Positions 8,599-16,873 of a stretch of 64,000 nt of DNA are shown one piece after another. Location: the NCBI GenBank assembly GCA_029210565.1, contig JARGFQ010000011.1:1-64000 (forward strand). The letters run 5' to 3'. The position numbers and the translations under genes are program-made. Below the pieces are notes generated by a model. The model ran no database searches. It had not been told where the DNA came from and was given only the letters and a program-made list of their open reading frames with translations. Source of the stretch: Bacteroidales bacterium (lineage in GTDB: Bacteria > Bacteroidota > Bacteroidia > Bacteroidales > VadinHA17). Numbering within the stretch: position 1 is the stretch's first letter; the number at the start of each line of letters is the position of its first letter.

Positions 8599-9721
8599 AT
8601 AAGCGGGCTACCTCGTCCACGAAAGGAAGGCAGTAGTTAAAAAAATGCTTGTACCCTTCGCAGAGGTAATTTAATCCCGGCTCACCGTCAGGGGTTTTCA
8701 GAAACCGGTTTTTCGGACACTCGCCGTTACACATATCAAGCACCTCGCATTCGCGACAGTAATATGGCAGTGACCTGAATTTGTGCTCTCCGAATTCCTT
8801 CTGCAGGGGATGGTCAAGCATCTCCGCAAGTGAGAGATCAGCTATGTTTCCAATCCTGTGCTCAGCATCCACGTAGTGGTCGCACATGTAGAAGTCGCCG
8901 TTCATCTCCACCACCGGTACCCCGCCGCATTCAACCCTGAAGATGCAGAGAGTGTGCTCCTGCCTGAATGCGGTTCTCAGGGCCTCTTCAAAGTTCTGAA
9001 CCTTAATCCTGCCGATATCCTTCTCAATCCACTCATCGAAGATTGTCACAAGAAATCTGCCAAAATCCATAGGCCTTACGCTCTGCGGTGTCGCTCTGCC
9101 TGAGCCCCTGCCATCCTCCTCAACCAACGGCAGGAAGGTTATATATTGTGCTCCCAGCTCCCTGAAGAACCGGTATATCTCAAGCGGGGCATGGACATTG
9201 TCGTTGCTTACCACACACAGGAATTCGTACGGCACATTGTATTGTTTCAGTATCTCAAGGCCTCTCAATGCCTCCTCAAATGTCCCGCTGCCGTCAGCAC
9301 GGGTTCTGTTGAGGTTATGATACCCCTCCTGCCCGTCAATACTGAGGCCGACATAAAAATTCTCCCTGCTGAAAAATCTGCCCCACTCATCAGTTATAAG
9401 CGTGCCATTCGTCTGGATGCCGTTTCGTACCGTGCTTCCTTCCGGCATATATGCCTCCTGGATAGTCATCGCCTTTCTGAAGAAATTGAGACCAGCCAGG
9501 GTGGGCTCCCCACCGTGCCAGGAGAAAAATATATCCGGCTCAGTGGAGGCCTCAATATGCTGACGTATATATCGTTCCAGCATCTCATCACTCATAAACC
9601 CGCCCGGCACGGATCTGCTAATGCCCTGCTTTTCAAGATAATAGCAGTATGAGCAGTGCAGGTTGCACCTGGCGCCTACCGGTTTGACAAATACCTGGAA
9701 TTCACGTGATTCTGATGCCAT
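8582..9721 (-). CDS. anaerobic sulfatase-maturating enzyme-like radical SAM/SPASM protein
   Basis: A 379-residue radical SAM enzyme. The [4Fe-4S] motif is C19-x3-C23-x2-C26 (CNLHCSYCYYLEK). The C-terminal SPASM region has cysteines in CIFRVECGG, FYMCDHYV, YYCRECEVLDMCNGECPKN and YLCEGYKHFFNYCLP, giving the two auxiliary clusters typical of anSME, which converts an active-site Cys or Ser of sulfatases to formylglycine. The length and the YITFLPLVE and FFSWHGGEPTLAG blocks fit the family. It starts 26 bases after thrC on the same strand and may be read through from the thr operon. No sulfatase lies in this window, so its target must be elsewhere or different. Confidence 0.85.
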   Translation of the reverse strand: MASESREFQVFVKPVGARCNLHCSYCYYLEKQGISRSVPGGFMSDEMLERYIRQHIEASTEPDIFFSWHGGEPTLAGLNFFRKAMTIQEAYMPEGSTVRNGIQTNGTLITDEWGRFFSRENFYVGLSIDGQEGYHNLNRTRADGSGTFEEALRGLEILKQYNVPYEFLCVVSNDNVHAPLEIYRFFRELGAQYITFLPLVEEDGRGSGRATPQSVRPMDFGRFLVTIFDEWIEKDIGRIKVQNFEEALRTAFRQEHTLCIFRVECGGVPVVEMNGDFYMCDHYVDAEHRIGNIADLSLAEMLDHPLQKEFGEHKFRSLPYYCRECEVLDMCNGECPKNRFLKTPDGEPGLNYLCEGYKHFFNYCLPFVDEVARLWKGDR

Positions 9722-9746
9722 GGCTGAGGTTCTTGTTGTGTTGCGT

Positions 9747-11048
9747 TTAAACAGGTGAATATCTGCCGGTCAGGAAATCTGCAAGATGTTCGGATCCTGA
9801 CTTCATGACGACTGTCTCCTTCTTACCCTTCATGAACCCCTGAAGACTATCAGGCATCTCCACTTCCGTTTCTATCAGTGGCTCCACGGTACCGGTAAAC
9901 TTCCCCGGGTGCGCGGTCTCAACAAAAATGCCGGATTTTCCCGGATGCTCCTCCAGGTAACTATCAAGCCCCAGGCTGGCCACGGCCCCGTGCGGGTCAA
10001 GGATATAGCCTGTTCTTTCATACTCAGCCCTTATATGCTCCCTTATCTGTCCGTCGTCGAACCAGTAACCGGATAGCCCGGAGGTGATACGGCAGAACTC
10101 ATCATCAAACAGCCTGGTAAGCCTGGGGAAGTTGCCCGGGTTGCCCACATCCATGGCGCTGGCAATTGTCTGCAGGCTTATCGCGGGGGTATAGACACCG
10201 GAAGATAGATATTCCGGCACTACTTTGTTGATATTTGTTGCCGCCACCAGGTGGTCAATATCGAGTCCTGACTTCCATGCCATGGCTGCCGCGGTGATGT
10301 TTCCGAAGTTGCCGCTCGGCACTGATATAACCTTACTGCCGCCGGCACGGCCGACAGCGTAGTAGTAGTAAAAGCTCTGCGGTATCAGCCTGGCAATGTT
10401 TATGGAGTTGGCAGAGGTAAGCCTTATCCTGCTGCCTGTATCCAACGTGGTCAGAGCGCCTTTCACCATCGCCTGGCAGTCGTCGAAGGTACCTTCAACC
10501 TCTATGGCGGTGATATTCTGTCCCAACGTTGCCATCTGGTTCTCCTGCAGGGTGCTCACCTTGCCGGAAGGATAAAGTATCATGACATCAACCCCCTCTA
10601 CCCCCAGGAAGCTAGAGGCTATTGCACCGCCGGTGTCGCCGGATGTAGCCACCAGCACCACCGTTCTCATGCCGTCATGTGATGCGAAATACCTGAAGCA
10701 CCCGGCCATGAACCTTGCCCCGAAGTCCTTGAAGGCAGCCGTGGGACCATGGAACAGCTCCAGCACCTGCTTCCTGCCGTCAATCTCCCTCAACACGACG
10801 GGGAAGTCAAAGGCCTCGGTGCATATGCGTTCCAGCTCCGGGGAAGGGATATCGTTCCCGACATACCGTGCACCGACCTCAATGGCTATCTTCGTCAGTG
10901 ACAGTTCCGGCAGCCGTTCAAAAAACTGCGGTTCCATCACCGGGACCGTCTCAGGCATGAACAGGCCCATGTCGGATGATATCCCCCGTATCACCGCATC
11001 GCGGAATCCAAATTTCAGACGGGGGTCTTTGAGGTTGTTGTAACGCAT
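9747..11048 (-). CDS. thrC: threonine synthase
   Basis: A 433-residue PLP-dependent synthase converting O-phosphohomoserine to threonine. The PLP lysine lies in HGPTAAFKDFGARF (Lys107), and the phosphate-binding loop and substrate segments VATSGDTGGAIASSF and VPSGNFGNITAAAMA are present. The N-terminal YNNLKDPRLKFGFRDAV region fits the long bacterial form. It is last of the thrA-thrB-thrC order, 21 bases after thrB, so it should be controlled with them by the threonine leader peptide at 14545. Confidence 0.95.
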   Translation of the reverse strand: MRYNNLKDPRLKFGFRDAVIRGISSDMGLFMPETVPVMEPQFFERLPELSLTKIAIEVGARYVGNDIPSPELERICTEAFDFPVVLREIDGRKQVLELFHGPTAAFKDFGARFMAGCFRYFASHDGMRTVVLVATSGDTGGAIASSFLGVEGVDVMILYPSGKVSTLQENQMATLGQNITAIEVEGTFDDCQAMVKGALTTLDTGSRIRLTSANSINIARLIPQSFYYYYAVGRAGGSKVISVPSGNFGNITAAAMAWKSGLDIDHLVAATNINKVVPEYLSSGVYTPAISLQTIASAMDVGNPGNFPRLTRLFDDEFCRITSGLSGYWFDDGQIREHIRAEYERTGYILDPHGAVASLGLDSYLEEHPGKSGIFVETAHPGKFTGTVEPLIETEVEMPDSLQGFMKGKKETVVMKSGSEHLADFLTGRYSPV

Positions 11049-11069
11049 GGACTGAGATGTTTATACTGT

Positions 11070-11996
11070 TCAGCAGATTCCTGCACCCCGGCTGCTGACC
11101 GGTGAGAGGTAAGCCTTAAATCCTATCCTCTCACTGTGCATCACCCTGCTCATGCTTTCCAGCACCGCGCGAGCAGATGATTCTCCCCTGCAAAGAGCAA
11201 ATACCGAGGGTCCCGAGCCTGAGATGCCGGCACCCAGGGCACCGCTCGCCAGTGCGCTCTTTTTCATCCCCGAGAAGCCGTGTATCAGTCCGGCCCTTCT
11301 GGGCTCGGCAACAAAATCCTCCAGCGAACGGCTGATGAGCTCATAATCTTCGCTGTAGAGTCCGGCAACAAGTCCCCCTACATTGCCCCACTGTCTTACC
11401 GCTGTCTCCAGCGGTAGATGCCTGTCAAGGAGGCCGCGTGCCACCGAGGTCTTAACCTCGGTATCCGGGTGTATTACCACGACGGAGAGCTCCGGCGGCA
11501 GATGAAGCTGCACAATATCCAGTGGCTCATAGTTGCGCACCAGCGTGATCCCGCCAAAGAGCGACGGCGCCACATTATCGGCATGAGGAGAACCTGAGGC
11601 GAGCCTCTCACCCTCCATGGCAAACCCGACCAGCTCGCTGAGAGAGAAGGCATTGTCAAACAGGAGGTTGGCCGCGAATGCAGCTGCTGCCGAGCTGGCT
11701 GCGCTCGAGCCGATGCCGCTGCCGGGATGGATTCCCTTTTCAATGATGACCCTGAAACCTGCCGTGAAATCCATGGCTGTGGCCATGGCATGGAGAACAG
11801 GTCCGACCACGTTCTCTTCCGGATCGCGACTCAGGGTGTCGCAGCCCCTGATATCAGCAATCTCAATTCTGCCCGTATCCGTCAGCTCAAGCTCAACAGT
11901 GTCAAATGGCTCATTGATGGCCATTCCCAGCACGTCAAACCCGCAGTTCAGATTTGAAACTGTTGCGGGAGCTCTGACCCTTACTTTTCTGACCAT
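11070..11996 (-). CDS. thrB: homoserine kinase
   Basis: A 308-residue GHMP-family kinase phosphorylating homoserine with ATP. The GHMP glycine/serine-rich ATP loop HPGSGIGSSAASSAAAAFAAN lies near residue 90, the N-terminal APATVSNLNCGFDVLG motif is typical, and the C-terminal GAGISGSGPSVFALC motif matches the family. It begins 4 bases beyond the thrA stop and precedes thrC by 21 bases, so the three form one operon. No anomalies seen. Confidence 0.95.
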   Translation of the reverse strand: MVRKVRVRAPATVSNLNCGFDVLGMAINEPFDTVELELTDTGRIEIADIRGCDTLSRDPEENVVGPVLHAMATAMDFTAGFRVIIEKGIHPGSGIGSSAASSAAAAFAANLLFDNAFSLSELVGFAMEGERLASGSPHADNVAPSLFGGITLVRNYEPLDIVQLHLPPELSVVVIHPDTEVKTSVARGLLDRHLPLETAVRQWGNVGGLVAGLYSEDYELISRSLEDFVAEPRRAGLIHGFSGMKKSALASGALGAGISGSGPSVFALCRGESSARAVLESMSRVMHSERIGFKAYLSPVSSRGAGIC

Positions 11997-12000
11997 CGCT

Positions 12001-14442
12001 TCAGTTGTTTATTATTGAGAGTATATCTGCAAAAATACCCGATGCCGTGACATCTGCGCCTGCTCCGGCTCCTTTTATGATGAGCGGTCTCTCGGAATAA
12101 CGTTGCGAAAATAACGAAACTATATTGTCATTCCCCTCAAGATTGAAGAAAGGATGATCTGAGCCGACCTTTTCAAGCGACACTCCCGCACGGCCGTTGC
12201 CGTACCTGGCTATTACCCTAAATCTCTTGCTCCGCTCAGACAGCCCCTCTCTTTTCATCTCAAAAAATTCATCAAAGTCGCTTAACAGCGAATGAAAAGT
12301 CAGAGGATCGTATGTTTCAGGTAATGGTTGAGGGAGATAATTTTTGAAATCGATTTCTGATGCCTCAAGTCTTATGCCTGCTTCCCTGACAAGTATCAGA
12401 AGCTTACGGGAGATATCGGTTCCGCGGAGATCAGTCAGAGGATCCGGTTCAGTGTACCCCCCGGCCATGGCCTTCACCACTGCTTCACTGAATTTCATTC
12501 CTTCGCAGAAGCAATTGAAGATAAAATTCAGGCTTCCTGAAAGCACCGCCTCTATCCGGAGGAGCTTGTCGCCAGTCTTTATCATATTATCAATCGTCTG
12601 AATGACAGGAAGTCCCGCACCAACATTGCCTTCAAACCTGAAGTGAGATCTCTTTGCAATCGCCAGCTTTTTGAGATTTATGAAGCTGTCATAGGCTGAT
12701 GATGCGGCAATCTTGTTGCATGTCACTATTGAAATGCTTCTTTCCAGGATCATCTGGTACAGGTCGGTGACCTCCGGACTTGAGGTGTTGTCAATAAAAA
12801 TTGTATTGGGCAGGTTCAATTCAAACATCTCTTTTTTAAATAACTCAAGGTCCGTTTTACGTTCACTCTCCATCATCTGCCTCTTCCATTCGGGGCCTCT
12901 GATCCCTTTCGCCCTTATCACCATCTTCCTTGAGTTTGCCAGCCCGGTTATCCTGAACTCCGTCCTGTATTCCTTTTCGAAGTACCCTGATTGTGTGAGA
13001 ACCTGTTCAATAAAGGCCGTTCCCACATTTCCCGCACCCACTATAAAGAGGTTAATCACTTTGTTGGCTGACCGGAAAAATTCCTGATGAATTGAATCAA
13101 CCGCTTTCCGGCAATCGCTCATTTTAACCACCGCAGACACATTGAGTTCGGATGAACCCTGGGCTATAGCATGGATATTGACGCCATTTCTCCCGAGTGC
13201 CGAGAAAGCCTGTCCGCTGATGCCTACGGAGTGTTTCATCCCCTCTCCGACCATCGCGATTATTGAATATCCCTTTTCAAGGATAGCCGGATGTACTCTT
13301 CCTGATCTGATCTCATACTCAAATTCCCCGTCAATGACCCCTCTTGCTCTCTCTCCCTGCAGCTCATCCATTGCAATACATATCGACTGTTCCGAAGAGG
13401 CCTGGGTGATCAGGATAACATTGATATGATTCACTGCAAGGGCGGAAAAAAGCCTGGAGGCGATTCCTACAACACCGGCCATACCGCTGCCTGTAAGTGA
13501 CACCAGGCATATTCCGTCTGTTGAGGAGACAGCTTTTATGGCATTTCCATTGGGAGAAGCCTTCTCTGTGATCAGGGTCCCGCGATCAGAAGGGGCAAAT
13601 GTATTCTTTACCAGCACAGGTATCCTCTTTTCCATAACCGGATGAATTGAAGGGGGATATATCACCTTCGCCCCGAAGTGGCTCAGTTCCAGTGCCTCTG
13701 CATAAGATAGCTCCGCTATTGAATTGGCGTCTTCTGTATATAGCGGGTCAGCAGTAAATATTCCGCTGACATCGGTCCAGATCTCAAGCAGTTCTGCATC
13801 CATTGCGGCAGCAATAAGGGAGGCAGTGTGGTCCGATCCCCCTCTTCCAAGGGTAGTAGGATATCCCTGTATTGATGTAGAAACAAACCCTGACGTTACA
13901 ATCACCCCGGGATTATCTGACAGCTTCTCCTTTGTGGCTTTAACAGTGGCCGTCATATCAACCCTCTCCTCCCTGTTGACCAGCCTGGTAAAGATCAGTT
14001 CCCTGGCATCAACATGAATAACGTCATCAAGCCTCTCTGAAAGAGCATTATATATCACCTTTATTGACATAAGCTCACCAAAACCGAGAACCATGTCTGA
14101 TGACCTGAGGGTCACTTCACCTATGTTGAATATCCCGTCAAGTATGTTTGACAGCCTTGCTGTCATTTCCCTGATCTGTGAGGTAACACCCGTAGCGTTT
14201 TCCGACCTTACCAGGCTCTGAGCTATGGCTACATGCATACCTTCTGTCTCATTAAGAAGCCGGTGATATCCGCTGTCCCTTTCCGAGGCCATCCTGAGAC
14301 AGTCATTCAATATATTGGTGACCCCTGAAAAAGCGGAAAAGACAGCAACAAGTGGCCGCTCCCGGGTTGCAATGATCTCAACAACAGCTCTGATACTTTC
14401 GATATTCCCAACCGAAGTGCCACCAAATTTCAAAACTTTCAT
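12001..14442 (-). CDS. thrA: bifunctional aspartokinase/homoserine dehydrogenase
   Basis: A fused enzyme catalysing the first and third steps toward threonine. I start it at the ATG giving MKVLKFGGTSVGN (813 residues); the reading from 14472 adds ten non-conserved residues. The N-terminal aspartokinase carries KVLKFGGTSVG and TLGRGGSDHTASLIAAAMDA. It is followed by paired ACT domains (about 300-450), which in this family bind threonine for feedback inhibition. The homoserine dehydrogenase part starts at the Rossmann motif NLFIVGAGNVGTAF (about 460) and includes EGNVGAGLPVIQTI and GTDISRKLLILVREAG. It is preceded by an attenuator-like leader (14545-14592). Confidence 0.95.
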   Translation of the reverse strand: MKVLKFGGTSVGNIESIRAVVEIIATRERPLVAVFSAFSGVTNILNDCLRMASERDSGYHRLLNETEGMHVAIAQSLVRSENATGVTSQIREMTARLSNILDGIFNIGEVTLRSSDMVLGFGELMSIKVIYNALSERLDDVIHVDARELIFTRLVNREERVDMTATVKATKEKLSDNPGVIVTSGFVSTSIQGYPTTLGRGGSDHTASLIAAAMDAELLEIWTDVSGIFTADPLYTEDANSIAELSYAEALELSHFGAKVIYPPSIHPVMEKRIPVLVKNTFAPSDRGTLITEKASPNGNAIKAVSSTDGICLVSLTGSGMAGVVGIASRLFSALAVNHINVILITQASSEQSICIAMDELQGERARGVIDGEFEYEIRSGRVHPAILEKGYSIIAMVGEGMKHSVGISGQAFSALGRNGVNIHAIAQGSSELNVSAVVKMSDCRKAVDSIHQEFFRSANKVINLFIVGAGNVGTAFIEQVLTQSGYFEKEYRTEFRITGLANSRKMVIRAKGIRGPEWKRQMMESERKTDLELFKKEMFELNLPNTIFIDNTSSPEVTDLYQMILERSISIVTCNKIAASSAYDSFINLKKLAIAKRSHFRFEGNVGAGLPVIQTIDNMIKTGDKLLRIEAVLSGSLNFIFNCFCEGMKFSEAVVKAMAGGYTEPDPLTDLRGTDISRKLLILVREAGIRLEASEIDFKNYLPQPLPETYDPLTFHSLLSDFDEFFEMKREGLSERSKRFRVIARYGNGRAGVSLEKVGSDHPFFNLEGNDNIVSLFSQRYSERPLIIKGAGAGADVTASGIFADILSIINN

Positions 14443-14539
14443 TCCATCAAATATTAATTTATACATTAACAATTATACCCCCCGTCCCGGGAAGACAGAT
14501 ATATGGATTACTTCCACCTGCGAATGATATTTCTTTATT

Positions 14540-14556
14540 ACTCCCTAACCGGGAGT
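14540..14556 (-). promoter_or_regulatory. attenuator-type hairpin overlapping thr leader stop
   Basis: In the transcript ACTCCC pairs with GGGAGT around a five-base loop (GGTTA) that includes the start of the stop codon. Part of the stem is the leader's own Thr13-Pro14 codons, so a ribosome paused on the threonine codons would prevent it. A competing pairing is possible: CCCGG in the leader (14549-14553) with CCGGG further downstream (14486-14490). There is also a weak GGAAG/CTTCC stem (14490-14515). No long T-run follows, so whether control is by termination, Rho or translation is open. Confidence 0.45.
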
Positions 14557-14592
14557 GGTGGTGAGAGTGGAGGTTGTTCTCCGTGAAAACAT
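14545..14592 (-). CDS. thrL: thr operon leader peptide
   Basis: A 15-codon reading frame, MFSRRTTSTLTTTPG, begins with ATG and ends with TAG about 100 bases before the thrA ATG. Six of its 15 residues are threonine (positions 6, 7, 9, 11, 12, 13), all encoded by ACC, ACT or ACA. This is the hallmark of a leader whose translation senses charged tRNA-Thr. It lies on the strand and in the position expected for attenuation of thrABC. The symbol follows the enterobacterial functional analogue, not sequence homology. Evidence is composition and position only. Confidence 0.75.
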   Translation of the reverse strand: MFSRRTTSTLTTTPG

Positions 14593-14810
14593 GATAGCGG
14601 ATGCAGAAAGCAGATCAGAGACCCCTGACTTGTCTGAGGATATACCGACGAAATAATACAACTTTTTTCACTTTAAGTCGTAAAAGTATAAATTATTAAT
14701 GATTTTGCCATATTACATTTAAATAAATTATTAAGTCATCTGCAGTCATTTGATATGCCATTGAAGCCGGCTCACACTCTGCTGGAAGCACTTCTTTAGC
14801 GGATTAATGC

Positions 14811-14818
14811 TAATTTTG
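14811..14818 (+). promoter_or_regulatory. -7 promoter element for CotH-type gene
   Basis: TAATTTTG matches TAnnTTTG. Transcription would start near 14824, which rules out the TTG start at 14824 and favours the ATG at 14836 or 14839 with a very short leader. No convincing -33 TTG is seen. Confidence 0.4.
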
Positions 14819-14835
14819 GATCATTGAGCGAGAAC

Positions 14836-16872
14836 ATGATGACACGACTCTTCTTTAATATTATTCTGCTGTTAGCTATTTCAGGATCCATTCAGAGTCA
14901 GACCCTGACCGACAGTAACCTCCCAATCGTCATCATCACCACCGACGGAGGGGTATCGATACCTGACGAGCCCAAGGTCAAGGCTTCGATGAAGCTCATC
15001 TACCGGGGGCCTGGAGAGCGCAACTATGATACTGACATGGATAACCCGGCCTTCCTCAATTATGACGGCCGCATAGGCATTGAGATAAGAGGCTCCTTCT
15101 CACAGGTCTCACCCAAGAAGAATTACGGTTTCACCACCCGTATGACCGATGATGTCACGAACAACAATGTCAGCCTTCTCGGGATGCCTGAGGAGAACGA
15201 CTGGATACTGGGAGGAATGGTCTTCGACACCGCCCTCGTCCGCGACTACCTGTGCCACCGTCTCTCTGAGAGGCTGGGCAACTATGCATCGCGGGCCGTC
15301 TATTGCGAGGTGATCATCAACAATAACTACATGGGGCTTTACATGTTGCATGAAAAGCTGAAGGCCGACGACAACCGGATAGACGTTATCAAGATAAAGA
15401 CTACGGACAATACACTTCCTGATCTCTCAGGCGGCTATATCACCAAGGCTGATAAGCTTACCGGAGGCGACACCCGGGCATGGATCATGTATTCATTCCA
15501 GAATTCCATTGTCGAATACATTCACGAGTTGCCCAAGCCCGACGATGCCACCACGGCCCAGACCGCCTATATCAAGGGAGAATTTTTCAGGCTTGAGGCA
15601 GCGGCAAAGAACAACGATATCTCCGTCATCAACGGCTACCCGGCGATAATCAATATTCCCTCCTTCATTGATTTCATGATCGTCAATGAATTCGCCTCAA
15701 ATCCTGATGCCTACCAGTACAGCACCTACTTCCACAAGGAGAGAAACGGCAAGCTCAGGGCAGGACCGGTATGGGATCTCGACCTCTCCTTCGGCAATGA
15801 CCTCTTTCAGTGGAGCATGGACAGAAGCAAGACCTACCTGTGGTACTTTGAGGATTATTACTACAACAACGGCTCAAGGTTCTGGCGTGATCTCTTTCAT
15901 AATACCCAGTACAAATGTTATCTCTCACGGCGCTGGAATGAGGTTATTCAGCTCGGTCAGCCTTTTCACCAGGCTTCACTTTATACCTTCATCGACAGTG
16001 TGGTATTGCAAATCTCCGAGGCCGTGGTCAGGGAGTACCAGCGGTGGGGGAAGAGCGGAAGCCACGCCCAGCGCATCGCTGACATAAAGACGTTCATGGC
16101 AGCCCGGACCGAATGGATAACCGCAAGCATAGGTCCATTCACCGAATGCAGTGATGTGAGCGTACCGCCGCTGGTGATAACGAAGATAATGTACCATCCG
16201 CAAACCACCACCCAGTTCACTGACGAGGAGGAGCTGGAATTCATTGAGATAAGGAACGCCGGCACCACGACCGTGAATCTCAGCGGCCTCTATTTCCCCG
16301 GCACAGGCTTTGTTTACCGGTTCCCTGCCAGCTCCACACTGGCACCGGGACTATGTGTGATTCTTGCCAGCAACGCCTCCGTCTTTCAGTCGGTTTACGG
16401 CTTCGCTCCCTTCGGGCAGTTTACCAAACACCTTTCGAACAGTGGCGAGCCGCTGATCCTCGCCGATGCTTTCGGGAACGTGATCGACTATGTTGAATAT
16501 TCAGATCAGAACCCCTGGCCTGATGCCGATGGCAACGGGTACTATCTGAAACTTACGTCGACTGACCTCGACAACAGCCTGGCAGAGAGCTGGACAGCAT
16601 CAAACGACCTTATCACCTCCATTGAATTGCCTTACGACCCGGTGACCGTTGCCATTTTCCCGAATCCCTTCAGGGAGAGACTTTATATCAGAAGTGAGTC
16701 GGTGATAACCTCGGTCGACATTTATGACATTAACGGCAGGCTGGTGATCTCACAATCGGGCGGCAGTGAAAGCTGTGAGGTAAATGCCGGCAGGCTTGCA
16801 GCCGGCACCTATATCATAAGGGTCACAACAGGTGACAGGTATTACACTGACAAGATCATAAAGAGGCATTGA
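14836..16872 (+). CDS. CotH-kinase/lamin-tail protein with type IX secretion tail
   Basis: About 678 residues. I start at ATG 14836 (or 14839) because the TTG at 14824 would coincide with the transcription start. A signal peptide (MTRLFFNIILLLAISGSIQS) is followed by a CotH protein-kinase-like domain (about 30-420) with GIEIRGSFSQVSPKKNYGF, GLYMLHEKLKADDNRIDV and GPVWDLDLSFGND. A lamin-tail domain (about 445-560, LEFIEIRNAGTTTVNLSGLYF) and a C-terminal type IX sorting domain (VAIFPNPFRERLYI, YDINGRLV, GTYIIRVTTGDRYYTDKIIKR) follow. It should be secreted and surface-anchored. Its 3' end is one base from the end of the convergent GH30 gene. The role is unknown; spore-coat CotH function cannot apply to this kind of organism. 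Confidence 0.82.
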   Translation: MMTRLFFNIILLLAISGSIQSQTLTDSNLPIVIITTDGGVSIPDEPKVKASMKLIYRGPGERNYDTDMDNPAFLNYDGRIGIEIRGSFSQVSPKKNYGFTTRMTDDVTNNNVSLLGMPEENDWILGGMVFDTALVRDYLCHRLSERLGNYASRAVYCEVIINNNYMGLYMLHEKLKADDNRIDVIKIKTTDNTLPDLSGGYITKADKLTGGDTRAWIMYSFQNSIVEYIHELPKPDDATTAQTAYIKGEFFRLEAAAKNNDISVINGYPAIINIPSFIDFMIVNEFASNPDAYQYSTYFHKERNGKLRAGPVWDLDLSFGNDLFQWSMDRSKTYLWYFEDYYYNNGSRFWRDLFHNTQYKCYLSRRWNEVIQLGQPFHQASLYTFIDSVVLQISEAVVREYQRWGKSGSHAQRIADIKTFMAARTEWITASIGPFTECSDVSVPPLVITKIMYHPQTTTQFTDEEELEFIEIRNAGTTTVNLSGLYFPGTGFVYRFPASSTLAPGLCVILASNASVFQSVYGFAPFGQFTKHLSNSGEPLILADAFGNVIDYVEYSDQNPWPDADGNGYYLKLTSTDLDNSLAESWTASNDLITSIELPYDPVTVAIFPNPFRERLYIRSESVITSVDIYDINGRLVISQSGGSESCEVNAGRLAAGTYIIRVTTGDRYYTDKIIKRH

Positions 16873-16873
16873 C

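Larger units (their letters stand above)
14443..14835. other. intergenic region between thr operon and CotH-type gene
   Basis: About 390 bases hold the thr leader (14545-14592), hairpins at 14540-14556 and around 14490-14515, an AT-rich middle (about 14650-14750) where the thr promoter probably lies, and the -7 element of the CotH-type gene at 14811. I find no perfect TAnnTTTG for the thr operon. Confidence 0.5.

Noticed and set aside
14824..14835. TTG start for the CotH-type protein
   Set aside because: It would coincide with the transcription start predicted from the TAATTTTG element; the ATGs at 14836 and 14839 give a clean signal peptide.
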